Part shown: positions 42,760-53,512 of the stretch, piece after piece
How the letters are laid out: each line of letters begins with the position of its first letter
Position numbering within the stretch: position 1 is the first letter of the stretch
From: Chlorops oryzae
Taxonomy: Eukaryota > Arthropoda > Insecta > Diptera > Chloropidae
Length of the DNA: 64,000 nt
Assembly (NCBI GenBank): GCA_020466095.1
Contig: CM035807.1
Span: 53,472,752 to 53,536,751, forward strand
Reading direction: 5' to 3'
Notes under the pieces: model-generated
The model's input: the letters and a program-made list of their open reading frames with translations, nothing else
The model's database searches: none
What the model was told of the DNA's origin: nothing
Translations under genes and position numbers: made by a program

Positions 42760-44537
42760 TGTAACGGTTTTTTCTCAGCCGGAGTATTACTCAGTCTTAC
42801 CAGGGTCCGTTACAAGACAAGAAATTTCTCCAATGTGTTGAAATTGTATTCTATGTAATTTTATTGCTCGTTTTTTTTTCTACTCTGTCATTTAATATTT
42901 CTTACAAGGGTTTCTTACGTCTGACTTGCGGTAAAATATGTCGGCGTCACTCAATCGGGGTCCCTGGATCAATCTATGCGTTCCTCTCGTAGTTAATTCT
43001 GGCCGAGTGGTTGCGTCCCATCGGGGTCCTTGGTAGTCACTGCCGTACCGTAGTGAACTCGACGCTCTTGAATTGGCGTTTGTGGTTCGTTTCTAGTCCT
43101 ACGTCAACAGGTCAGGGGAACTAGGGGAACTCATTGAGATTAAGAGCGCAGAGGCAGTCTGGTATCCAGGTATTTATCACTGAACCCCAACTGTGAAAAC
43201 GTAGTAAGGACAAGGTTAAAGTTATTGTATTTCAAGTATCAATCATTGAAATCAATAAGTCCAGAGGCAGTCTGGTATTCAGGTATTTTATCATTGAAGC
43301 CAACTGTGAAAGCGTGGTGGTGACAGGGTTAAAGCTGTTTCATTTCAAGTATAAATCATTGAAATTAAAAGCGCAGAGACAATCTGGTATTCAGGTATTT
43401 ATCACTGAATTCAATTGTGAAAAACGTGGTGGTGACAGGGTTAAAACTGCTTAATTTCAAGTATAAATCATTGAAATTAAAAGCGCAGAGACAATCTGGT
43501 ATTCAGGTATTTATCACTGAATCCAATTGTGAAAAACGTGGAGGTGACAGGGTTAAAGCTGGTTAATTTCAAGTATAAATCATTGAAATTAAAAGCGCAG
43601 AGACAATCTGGCATTCAGGTATTTATCACTGAATCCAATTGTGGAAATAAAGGACAATTCAAAAGACTTACTTGAATTTAATTCGCTATTACTGAGTCCA
43701 CTCCGATGTACTTGGCGATGCTGGCACGGCGCGAGTTGAACACAAACTGCCTTTTCCTTCGCGATGCAGCGCCTTTTATAGTCAGTCGGCGGCGCTTGTG
43801 TTAGTAAATTTTGCATAGTCAAAAGCGGTTCAAACTGGTTCCTTGCTTGTGTTGGTGCCTTTCGCATAGTCGAAAGCAGTTCGAACTGGTTTATTGCTGC
43901 GTGTGATTGGTGCCGTGCGCAAAACGGCTCGGGAATCATATTGCTTGGGTGTGTTTGGTACCGTGTGCAAAACGGCGCGGGTATCATGTATGTTTGGATG
44001 GTGTGTATCCTTGAAGCCATTGAAGCTGGTTTCTCGGCGATTGCCGGTATGTATGTTTTGATGCGGTGGATACGTAAAGCAGCTGAAATTGGTTTCTTTG
44101 TACGTATGTTTTGATGCTGAACGTCCATCGACTTATAATTAGGGTGGAGATATTTTGTCCCCTAAATTTAATGCATATATATTTTCCTTTTGTTCATTTA
44201 TTATATATATATATATTTTTTTTGTTTTGTTTGTTTGTTTTTTTTTTCGAATTCAAAAACAACAATAATACCAATTTGGCTTTCTGCTCTTGGTGATAAT
44301 AATACAAATAATAATAATAATATTCTTCTTTTCTTTTCTTTGTTTTTTTTCTTGATTAATAAAAATACAAGAATATAATAATAATAATAATAATATAAAA
44401 ATAATAATGAGAAATGTTCGTTTGGGTGCAAAAAATCCGGCTAAGGGTGAAAAGGTTTTATTAAATGGTATGGTACAGTTGAATTAAATGTACGAGGATA
44501 ATATTTTTGTGGTTACTCAAAATGTTACCTCGTTACA
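42760..44537 (-). repeat. gypsy-3 3' LTR (1.78 kb)
   Basis: It contains five ~110-bp tandem units (43,137-43,640), a repeat-rich open frame on the - strand (43,589-44,128) and an AT/microsatellite-rich end. Unusually long for a gypsy LTR. Confidence 0.92.
43137..43640 (+). repeat. ~110-bp tandem repeats in the 3' LTR, five units
   Basis: Units contain TCATTGAAATTAAAAGCGCA, CAATCTGGTATTCAGGTATT and GTGACAGGGTTAAAGCTG, starting near 43,137, 43,248, 43,358, 43,468 and 43,578. Confidence 0.92.
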
Positions 44538-45125
44538 TCCCCTCCTTTCCTCGGGGAACCTTTTCGAAGGTGCCCTTTCCTTGTTTTGACACCCCGAATT
44601 TGTAGGTGGTGACTTCAAGGACTCTGAGACAGCGCATTCGTCGCCCGTGCTGTTTCCACTTCCGGATCATATCGTCCAGGACAGTCTGGGCAGTGCTTCT
44701 GGGCTCCTGGGGTGACTCCATTTCCGACTCGTCGGTGTCGCGCGCTAGGATGTCTTCCGGATGGTGGCCGCTTGTGGTGTTGGCTGGTATTTCGGGGCGG
44801 TTTTGATCAGCCTTGGTCGAGTTGCTTCCCTTTGGCAACCGGGGGTGTGTTGATTTTCGGAGATCCTCGGTGCTGAAGGGCTGTGTTTAGGTAGAGGAGT
44901 TTTGGTTGGTGTTTCGGTTTCTTCTTCGTCTGCACTCGACTTGGAGTCCCCGAACAATACCCGGCACCGCTCTCGGTAGGTGAAACGGTCGTAGTCGTCG
45001 GGGCTTTTTTTCGAAACGAGGATGGTGGGGAATTACCTTTCCCTTACGTCTAGTAGCAGCTTCTCTTTTAAGATTTTCCAGGTATTGTAGTCTGGTCCGG
45101 GCAAATTTTTCCATCTTCGTAGGTT
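44533..45125 (-). pseudogene. gypsy-3 3' ORF, unknown function
   Basis: Frames 45,114-44,887 (MEKFARTRLQYLENLKREAA, very basic) and 44,838-44,533 (Ser/Glu-rich, then ILARDTDESEMESPQEPRST and VLDDMIRKWKQHGRRMRCLR) lie between pol and the 3' LTR. They are probably one interrupted ORF. No envelope features (no leader or membrane segment). It ends at the polypurine tract. No family recognised. Confidence 0.5.
44538..44551 (-). promoter_or_regulatory. gypsy-3 polypurine tract
   Basis: The - strand reads a purine run (complement of TCCCCTCCTTTCCTC) directly upstream of the 3' LTR, the usual second-strand primer. Confidence 0.75.
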
Positions 45126-45239
45126 ACTGTTAGGATTAAAAGCAATATGGCTTAAACGATTTGGTCGGTCAACTATCTAGGATAGGTTAATAAGTCGTGT
45201 TGATCCTAGTCGTCGTTGCTGGGTCCGTGGTGGGCGTAA

Positions 45240-46330
45240 GGTTTGAGTTGGCTTATGTGAGCCGTCTTTGCCTGGACGTTGACTCTATATCGGATTATGA
45301 CTGGTGAATCAAAACCCAGTACCGTATATGGCCCCTCGTACTTTGGAGCTAGCTATGCGGCAAAGCTATTTTCTGCCTTGGACAAAAAGTGCGTCTTCAC
45401 CACGATCAGGTCTCCCAAGTGTGGCCTCCATTCTCTGCGTCGTACATTATAATGCCCGCATTGTTCTTGACTGGCGCGGACTTGATTTTGGCGTACCAAG
45501 TTGAATATTTCCTGGAGCCGAATGGTTTTCTGCGCGACGGTCATCTGTTCTCGAATAGGTCCGGATTCTTTTCGTCATATAATTGTTTGGGGAGTCGTGG
45601 TTCACGGACTTGGGTCAGTAATGTGGGACTATACCCTGTGCTCTCACTTATGCTGGTATTGATTGCTAGTGTTAGTTCTGGAATGAGCTCGTCCCAGTGT
45701 TTGTGGTTGTTTTCTGTGTATTGGGCCAGCATTGTCTTTTTGGTGCGATTTGCCCGCTACGTGGGATTTTTCTGCGGCGTGTAGGGTGTCCTCTGGTGTG
45801 TTACTCCTAGTTGTGCGAGGAAATTTGTGAATTTCTTGCTCGTGAACTGCGTGCCGTTGTCCGTTACTAGCGTCGTAGGGACATACATGGCGATGATTCT
45901 TTCTCGTAGCACCTTTATGGCGGAGTCAGTTGTTGCTGTGCGGAGTGGGGCTATTCCTACCCATTTAGAAAATTTATCAAACAGGACTAGCAGGTACACA
46001 TTTCCATGTGATGACCGAGGGAGAGGTCCCATAAAGTCTGCACATAACACTGCCCATGGTTCTTCGGCAACTTGTGTCCTCATGTGACCTGCTTGTTGCT
46101 GTTGTTGGTTTTTATACTTTTGACATCTCAAGCATTTCTTGACGTAATTTCTAATGTCTCGGTGGAAACCTGGCCAAAAGTATCGTCGGGAGATGCGACT
46201 GGTGGTCTTCTTAACCCCGAGATGGCCGGCTGTGGGGTCGTCATGGTTCTCTTGCAAGACTCTCGCTCGATCGTCTTTTGGTACGCATAATTTCCATACA
46301 AAATGGTCCGTGTCTCCTCCTATGTCCGGT
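45240..46330 (-). pseudogene. gypsy-3 integrase
   Basis: Frame 46,257-45,757: zinc region (HDDPTAGHLGVKKTTSRISR, KCLRCQKYKNQ), then the DDE core with LCADFMGPLPRSSHG and LVTDNGTQFTSKKF. A frame change near 45,757 leads to the glutamate helix and HWDELIPELTLAINTSISES (45,732-45,541). Then 45,544-45,353 carries the C-terminal barrel start (RPHLGDLIVVKTHFLSKAEN), and residues to about 45,240 read YEGPYTVLGFDSPVIIRYRV. At least three breaks make it non-functional. Confidence 0.88.
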
Positions 46331-46359
46331 AAATATCTGTAGAGATTCCCATTAATAAC

Positions 46360-46826
46360 CTAGTAGTCTGTATGCTTCTGAGGTTGTTTGAAGACCATCC
46401 TTATTCGTTTGCTGGTCCAATACGTTGGTTCAGGGGCAGCTGATTCTTCAGTGGATATTTGGCATACTTTGTCTAGGGGTTGTCTGGATAAAGCGTCGGC
46501 GCTGATGTTGTACTTGCCCCATCGGTACTTGATGTCGAACGTGTATTGTTGCAGCTCAAGGGCCCAGCGAGCTATTCTTCCCGTAAAATTGTCTATGGAG
46601 TTTAACCATTTGAGTGCTAGGTGATCCGTAATGACGGTGAATTTATAGCCTTCGAGGTAGTGCCTCATCTTCCGGATGCCCCACACGATTGCCAGACATT
46701 CCTTCTCGGTCGTGGAATAGTTGAGTTCTGCCTGGCCTTCAATCACTTGGGTTAGCACGGCCCCCAAGCCATAGTGACTCGCGTCTGTTTGGAGAGTAAA
46801 TGGTTTTGAGAAGTCTGGGCATTGTT
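46360..46826 (-). pseudogene. gypsy-3 RNase H
   Basis: LQTDASHYGLGAVLTQVIEG, YSTTEKECLAIVWGIRKMRH, FTVITDHLALKWLNSIDNF and WGKYNISADALSRQP give a typical gypsy RNase H with its Asp and Glu residues. It is cut upstream by the nested insertion at 46,829; the preceding RT residues resume at 47,557. Confidence 0.88.
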
Positions 46827-46828
46827 GT

Positions 46829-47556
46829 GAGTCAACATTCGACTCACGAGCATTTAATTATTATGCACGATGGTCACCTTTGTATATACCGAAATATAAA
46901 AAAAACGACTTCAGCACAAACGAAAGAACAACAACAACAACAACAACTCCAAGCTTAAATACGAAATATTATCAACGTTGGCACACGACCAGAGCGGCGA
47001 GCAGTAATACTTGACAAGCGAATTTCCGAACGCAATGGAATTCATACAACACCTGGCGAAAGTGCTTATGCGGCAAGTGTGACATCTGGTGAGCTCGAAA
47101 ATCAATTGAGCAAAAGCAAATCGACAAGCACAGGTCAACTGTTGCGACAGGTAGCGATTGGGAAATCGCTAAAGCGCTCAACATTGAACCTATGCAGCAA
47201 TTTCGGGAAAAATCGTCTGACAGCAATTGCGAAATCAACAATGCGGCATCAGCGGTTTCATTCTATATAAACGGAAGATCGAATTGGAGAAGAGGACTCT
47301 TTGCGGAAGACCAGTTTGAGACAGTCTCAGCTCAACTCGTATGTACTCACCAGTGGCAACAGCGACTAGAGCGTGGACTTGGAGTTTAGGGAAATAGGGT
47401 AGTTTAGAGATTATGGCAGGAGCTAGTATAAACGATTTTGTGAATTAAAACGGATTAAATAAAAGATATTATAACGTATAAATCTTGTGTCCTTTCTATT
47501 TTCACAAAGGATTTTAGGCATTATGTTCATAGGGAACATATAATTTGCTATAGAAT
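46829..47556 (+). mobile_element. Probable solo LTR inside gypsy-3 pol
   Basis: A block of about 730 bp separates RT and RNase H coding. It starts TGAGTCAACATTCGACTCAC and ends near AGAATCACA. It contains TCTATATAAACGG (TATA box, about 47,262) and AAATAAAAG (poly-A signal, about 47,458) in LTR-like order on the + strand, and no pol. I infer a solo LTR of another gypsy family. The target duplication is not clear. Confidence 0.55.
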
Positions 47557-48420
47557 CACAACAGCATGTTAACACCGGGGCTTCAGTCAGCTTTTGTTTT
47601 AAAATGTCAAATGCGTCCTGTTGCTCCGGTGTCCACTTCCACCGTTGGCCCTTTTTAAGAAATCGGGTACAAATCTTCGATACCAGCTGGCGATGCCCAG
47701 GACTCGGCGGAGCTCTCTAACGTTAGTTGGGGGTGTCAATTCTTGGATTGCAGCGATCTTGTCTGGGTCCGTGTGTATCCCTTGTGTGGTCACCAGGTGT
47801 CCTAGGTATTTGATTTCCTGTTGAAATAACTCCCACTTATCGGGGTTAATGCGGAGTTTGGCCGCTTTTAGTCACTTAACGACCTCCTGTAGGTTTTCCA
47901 TATATTTTTCCAGTGAGTTTCCAGTTACTATTATGCCGTCTAGATATGCAAACGCGTGCGGTTCCAACTGTGGGCCAATACCGCTGTCCAGGGCTCGTTG
48001 GAACGTGGCCGGGGTGGAATGCAGACCAAAGGGCACCACCATCTATTGATATAGACCCCTTTCTGGTGCCGTGAAGGCGGTGAACTGAACTAGCCATTTT
48101 TAAAATCTAAACTGCTGATGTATTTTGCCTCTTTTAGGCGTCCAAGTATGTAGCTAATGCGAGGTAATGGGTAAGCATCCTGCACTGACTTCTCGTTGAG
48201 CTGTCGAAAGTCCAAGCATAATCTCCATTTGCCGTTTTTCTTATGAACCACGACCACTGACGAACTGTATGGACTATGAGATGGCTCAATACAGTCTAAT
48301 CGGATTAATTCGTTGATTTCTTTATTTATGGCTTCTTGCATCACAGGGTTCTTTGGGAAATACCGTTGCTTAAACGGTCGAGGGTCTTTCATGATGATTT
48401 GGTGTTTCGCGATGTTGGAT
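47557..48420 (-). pseudogene. gypsy-3 reverse transcriptase, YLDG active site
   Basis: Frame 48,392-48,090: PVMQEAINKEINELIRLDCI, SSSVVVVHKKNGKWRLCLDF, RQLNEKSVQDAYPLPRISYI. After a frame change come MVVPFGLHSTPATFQRAL-type residues, then HAFAYLDGIIVTGNS, where YxDD has become YLDG, which removes one catalytic aspartate. The thumb (47,793-47,599) has LGHLVTTQGIHTDPDKIAAI and YRRFVPDFLKRA. It breaks off at the solo LTR. Confidence 0.88.
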
Positions 48421-48450
48421 GGACCTTGAATCTTTTCAAGTTCTCGAATC

Positions 48451-49130
48451 TCACGTGCAAGGAACTGTTCTGGTGTCTCTCTCTTTTATGCGTTTCGGTT
48501 CTGGTGGGCTGCCTTCGTGATCAGTTACCTGTAGATGCAGGGCAGCGTTGACGCTCGTTTCTTCCCTCGTTTGCGGACTCGTTTGTGTTGGGGATTGTTC
48601 CTTGGCTTCTCGGTGGATTTCTTTGATCGCTGGCTCTGATGTAGTGCGCTTGGTAATTTCTGTCTGTAGATGTCGGGTGTTGTTGGAGCCTTCCATCTCT
48701 TCGTCGTTGGTTTCGGCTATCCAAACCGTATTACCTCCAATGTCCATTAAGGTGCCTACCCTGCTGAGGAAATCCATTCCTAGGAGCATGCCCTCTTGCA
48801 TGTCTGGCAGCACGATGAGTGGGATGACCTGCACACTCGGCCCTAGGCGTATTTTAATGGTCAGGATATGCGTCCCGGCTTGCTTGCTTCCATCTGCTAG
48901 TGTTATTTTGGTGGCTTTCTCCTGTACGTCCCCATGTACACTTAGTTTGTTAAACATTTTTTCATTGATGACACTCCTCAATGGCCCCAGTGTCTACTAC
49001 TGCTCGGATGACGTGTGGCCCGATGAGAAGTTGCGCTCTCAGATGGAGATTCTGGTAGCTTAAATATTTTGATGCAGGCAAGGCGAGTCCGTCGGTGTCC
49101 CCACCAGCTCTTGCTCCTGATGGTTCCCCT
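48451..49130 (-). pseudogene. gypsy-3 protease and linker
   Basis: The triad lies in HVIRAVVDTGAI (about 48,985-49,020). A frame change near 48,975 shifts to the frame 48,981-48,451, which goes on RSVINEKMFNKLSV, with VIPLIVLPDMQEGMLLGMDF as the C-terminal G-x-D strand. A long Thr/Glu/Pro-rich linker to the RT follows. D-T-G is intact but out of frame with the rest. Confidence 0.82.
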
Positions 49131-50145
49131 GTTCGTTTCCCGACTGCCGGCGACAACAGTCGATTGTGCGTATGGCCTCTTTGCCACATGTCCAGCAGAA
49201 AATTTTTCGAGGGTTCCGACATTCTCGCTGTCTGTGCCCCAATTGTTCACAGTGACGGCATACGATTCTGGGGGAGTCGGCCCCTTGGGTTTGGAGAACG
49301 CGTGTTTTTGCTTCTGTGGGACTTGGGTTCACGTTGAGTCGATTTTCCGCTTGTTGAGGAATCTTCACTTGTTCCAGCTCACATGCTAAACTAATGAGGT
49401 CTTCTAAAGTTTCGAATTCCCTTCGTTTTATATACAGCTGGAACTCGTGTCGGCTATTTCGGAAAATTATCTCCAGCTTCTTGTCGTCCTTTAAGCCGGT
49501 ATGGCGAGCCAATTCTTGCACACTGGTAGCGTACTCTTTGAAGGCTTCCTGTGGCCCTTGATGGCGTGATTTAACGGTGTCTTCCAAGTCTTCTAGATAG
49601 CGATATGGCAAGAAAACCTGCGAAAATTCTTTTTTGAACTGCTGCTATGTATTCCACCCTCGTCGGCTATTTCGGTACCACGATAGCGCATATTCTTTCA
49701 GCATCTCTGGCATGGTTTTTGGAATGGAGTGTATTGGTATGTCATAGGCCTCTGCTAGCTCTTCCACCCGCTCGATGAAGCCTAGAGCGTTCTTCTTACC
49801 GTCGAAACGTAGTGACCATTTTACCACGAGATCGATGACCTGAGCATAACTCATGACTGGGGTGGTTGGTGTTGAATACGATGGCCTAGCGGGGTGGAGT
49901 GTAGCTAACTGGGTGCCTGCTACTCCATAATCTCTCAGGGGTGCGGGTGGCAGTCCTCCTTCTGCTCCTGTCCATTTTCCATTTTCATTGCACTTGTTAG
50001 TTGGAAGAGGCCCTTTGAAAAAAAAAAAAGACATGAACCGCCTCTTCAAATCGTCCACCATGCCTTGTGACTCGAGCTCGAATGCAATTAAGCAGTCTAT
50101 GACTTCATCTTTGCGAAGCTTTGATATCCACTTGGTCTGGATCAT
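49060..50145 (-). pseudogene. gypsy-3 gag
   Basis: One register, interrupted by a TAG at 49,645-49,647 (a Trp codon by context). It opens MIQTKWISKLRKDEVIDCLI, with a SAP-like N-terminus. The capsid part has SLRFDGKKNALGFIERVEEL and KEYALSWYRNSRRGW, then FLPYRYLEDLEDTVKSRHQG. The nucleocapsid has the zinc knuckle CRHCEQLGHRQREC (intact CCHC) and a second, CWTCGKEAIRTIDC, where the His position is not His. The C-terminus runs over the start of the protease region. Confidence 0.88.
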
Positions 50146-50232
50146 GGTTGATGACTTTTCTTCTTTGTGTCTCGTGTGGAGTTTTGTTGCTCTGTTGGTT
50201 TTTTTTATGGTTTTGTCCTTGACTAAATCAAG

Positions 50233-50250
50233 GTTCCTGCTCGGGCGCCA
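50233..50250 (-). promoter_or_regulatory. gypsy-3 primer-binding site (tRNA-Lys-like)
   Basis: On the - strand TGGCGCCCGAGCAGGAAC follows the 5' LTR after 2 bases. It is 16/18 alike to the well-known tRNA-Lys-type site, so a lysine tRNA primer is likely. Confidence 0.75.
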
Positions 50251-50252
50251 CT

Positions 50253-52226
50253 TTTAACGGTTTTATTTTTCAGCCGGAGTTGTACTCAGTCTTACCAGGG
50301 TCCATTACAAGACAAGAAATTTCTCCAATGTGTTGAGTTTGCATTCTATGTAATTTTATTACTGGTTTTTTTTTCTACTCTTTCATTTAATATTTCTTAC
50401 AAGGGTTTCTTACGTCTGACTTGCGGTGAAATATGTCGGCGGCACTCAATCGGGGTCCCTGGATCGATGTATGCGTTCCTCTCGTAGTTAATTCTGGCCG
50501 AGTGATTGCGTCCAATCGGGCTCCTTGGTAGTCGCTGCCGTACCGTAGTGAACTCGACGCTCTTGAATTGGCGTTTGTGGTTCGTTTCTAGTCCTACGTC
50601 AACAGGTCAGGGTAACTAGGGATATAAGTTTTGGGATATACTACTGACAATTCTACAGTACTACTGACAATGCTACAGTAATTTAATTTCAATAATAACT
50701 CATTGAGTTTAAGAGCGCAGAGGCAGTCTGGTATCCAGATATTTATCACTGAACCCCAACTGTGAAAACGTAGTAGGGACAAGGTTAAAGTTATTGTATT
50801 TCAAGTATCAATCATTGAAATCAATAAGTCCAGAGGCAGTCTGGTATTCAGGTATTTTATCACTGAACCCAACTGTGAAAGCGTGGTGGTGACAGGGTTA
50901 AAGCGGTTTAGTTTCAAGTATAACTCATTGAGATTAAGAGCGCAGAGGCAGTCTGGTATCCAGGTATTTATCACTGAACCCAACTGTGAAAACGTAGTAA
51001 TGACAAGGTTAAAGTTATTGTAGTTCAAGTATCAATCATTGAAATCAATAAGTCCAGAGGCAGTCTTGTAATCAGGTATTTTATCACTGAACCCAACTGT
51101 GAAAGCGTGGTGGTGACAGGGTTAAAGCTGTTTAATTTCAAGTATAAATCATTGAAATTAAAAGCGCAGAGACAATCTGGTATCCAGGTATTTATCACTG
51201 AATTCAATTGTGAAAAACGTGGTGGTGACAGGGTTAAAGCTGTTTAATTTCAAGTATAAATCATTGAAATTAAAAGCGCAGAGACAATCTGGTACTCAGG
51301 TATTTATCACTGAATCCAATTGTGAAAAACGTGGTGGTGATAGGGTTAACGCTGTTTAATTTCAAGTATGAATCATTGAAATTAGAAGCGCAGAGACAAT
51401 CTGGCATTCAGGTATTTATCACTGAATCCAATTGTGGGAATAAAGGAGAATTCAAAAGACTTACTTGAATTAAATTCGCTATTACTGAGTCCACTCCGAT
51501 GTACTTGGCGATGCTGGCACGGCGCGAGTTGAACACAAACTGCCTTTTCCTTCGCGATGCAGCGCCTTTTATAGTCAGTCGGCAGCGCCTGTGTTAGTGG
51601 ATTTTGCATAGTTAAAACCGGTTCAAACTGGTTCCTTGCTTGTGTTGGTGCCTTTCGCATAGTCGAAAGCAGTTCGAACTGGTTTATTGCTGCGTGTGAT
51701 TGGTGCCGTGTGCAAAACGGCGCGGGGATCATGTATGTTTGGATGGTGTGTATCCTTGAAGCCATTGAAGCTGGTTTCTCGCCGATTGCCGGTATGTATA
51801 TTTTGATGCGGTGGATACGTAAAGCTGCTGAAATTGGTTTCTTTGTACGTATGTTTTGATGCTGAACGTCCATCGACTTATAATAAGGGTGGAGATATTT
51901 TCTCCCCTAAATTTAATGCATATATATTTTCCTTTTGTTCATTTATTATATATATATATACTTTTTGTTTTGTTTTTTTGTTTTTTATTTTCGAATTCAA
52001 AAACAACAATAATACTGATTTGGCCTTCTGCTCTTGGTGATAATAATACAAATAATAATAATAATATTTTTCTTTTCTTTTCTTTGTTTTTTTCTTTTCT
52101 TGATTAATAAAAATACAAAAATATAATATAAATATTAATATAAAAATAATAATGAGAAATGTTTGGGTGCAAAAAATCAGGCTAAGGGTGAAAAGGTTTT
52201 ATTAAATGGTATGGTACAGTTGAATT
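50253..52226 (-). repeat. gypsy-3 5' LTR (1.97 kb, slightly truncated)
   Basis: Same content as 42,760-44,537, but with seven rather than five ~110-bp units and about 75 bp extra at 50,620-50,696. The outer ~50 bp are missing at 52,226. The terminal TG is changed to TT. Confidence 0.9.
50699..51430 (+). repeat. ~110-bp tandem repeats in the 5' LTR, seven units
   Basis: Units start near 50,699, 50,813, 50,926, 51,040, 51,150, 51,260 and 51,371 with the same sequence as the five units of the other LTR. Confidence 0.92.
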
Positions 52227-53430
52227 TAATTTAATTGCCATTTTTGTTTGAAACGACTTTTGGCTAATATCAAGTGTTTCTTCCCCGTCAATGATTTTAA
52301 ATTTGATATACTCGCAAAAGAGCTCCATATTTAATTAAAATAGCTCATGTTTAAGAAGAGTTTGCTGTAAAAACCTCTTGACGTGCTGTTGGGGTACGGG
52401 GATTAAAAGGTATGACGCCGTGGCACTTTGATAGGTACGCACGTCATACAATCCTGTATTCCTTTAAATAAAAGATGAGATTGTCAGTTTGCAATCCTTT
52501 TATTTAATAAATAGCAATTCTTATGTCTAACAAGGTTTCTTATATAATATATCCTAGCTTCTTTTAAATACTCGAAAACTTCCCTATTCTTACTATTTAA
52601 CTCCAATCGTCGTGGCTTCTTGGTAAGTACGTGCGATAGAGCTGAGATGTCTTCGTAAATAACGTTAAGATCAATCTGCCTTTCCATGGATTCAAGCTCC
52701 GCTTTTATAGGAACATAATGCTGATCTGGTGCTTTCTCAGCGACCCTTTGACTTCATGCTCTTTCTTCGGTCGCTTGAATGTTGTCGTAGGTCCGTTTCC
52801 AATACTACCTCAGAACATTCAACCGACATAATAATGTTGAGTTGCATATTACCGCGACTGGTGCTGTTGACTTTAGTATTCGCTCGTGGCTGCAATTCTG
52901 CTTACTCGATCATTTCTCGGTTATTGCGTTACTGCTTGTTCTTTGTTGTTGTTATTTACTTGCATAATTTCACTGTTGGTTTTCAATGTACAGTGGCGGA
53001 GGAAAGAGGGGGCAGGTATTGGGAAATGTTTGAGCATAACTCAAAACAGTGCGGTTCGACATTTGTGAAAAAAATTCAACTGTATCAAATCGTCAACGTT
53101 TTTGTTTTCAGTTTGAAAACATTCTATGCGCTTCTTAAACAATGTTGTCACCTTATTAACATTATCGTTTAGAAGCGTTGACGTTTTCGTTTTATGGCTT
53201 GATTTCCGCAAATGTTTGGACCAGTTGCATACTTTTATCCACTCCTGGCAATCTACACATTTTCTTAGCTTCAAAAATATTTTTGGTTTGTTCGTTGCGA
53301 TTGTTGATGTTGTTGTTGTTGTTGGTATTGAGGTATGTTTTGTAGCTTTATGCTGAATCAAACTAGTTTTTCGCACAAACTCCTTATCACAAACGTTACA
53401 CTTCACTTTTACTCCTTCATGATTCAACAA
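52227..53430 (-). pseudogene. Polinton DNA polymerase B, N-terminal region with zinc fingers (broken)
   Basis: Frame 53,430-53,041 starts MLNHEGVKVKCNVCDKEFVR with one C2H2 finger, then CVDCQEWIKVCNWSKHLRKS (a second Cys/His unit) and VTTLFKKRIECFQTENKNVD. The finger plus F-x-x-R-I-x-x-F/Y wording is what I know from the N-termini of arthropod Polinton polymerases. Further broken frames (52,687-52,484; about 52,330-52,227, MELFCEYIKFKIIDGEETLD) lead to the gypsy-3 insertion; coding resumes at 42,759. Assignment to the same gene is inferred. Confidence 0.6.
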
Positions 53431-53512
53431 AATATGTCGCTTTAAGTTGCGGTTTACTTAAAAATGTTACTACAAATATTTCACGTAAATGCACTCATTT
53501 TAAAAACTTTTT

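Larger units (their letters stand above)
42760..52226 (-). mobile_element. gypsy-3: long-LTR Ty3/gypsy element inside polB
   Basis: LTRs at 42,760-44,537 and 50,253-52,226 enclose gag-pol on the - strand. LTR ends are TGTAACGG...CGTTACA. A TGGCGCC-type primer site (50,233-50,250) and a purine tract (complement of 44,538-44,551) are in the right places. Polymerase B coding sequence abuts both sides, so it inserted within that gene. The 5' LTR lacks about the last 50 bp at 52,226 and no target duplication is visible. A probable solo LTR is nested at 46,829-47,556. Confidence 0.93.

Noticed and set aside
43137..51430. Tandem arrays as satellite DNA
   Set aside because: Both arrays lie at the same place in paired LTRs and are part of the LTR.
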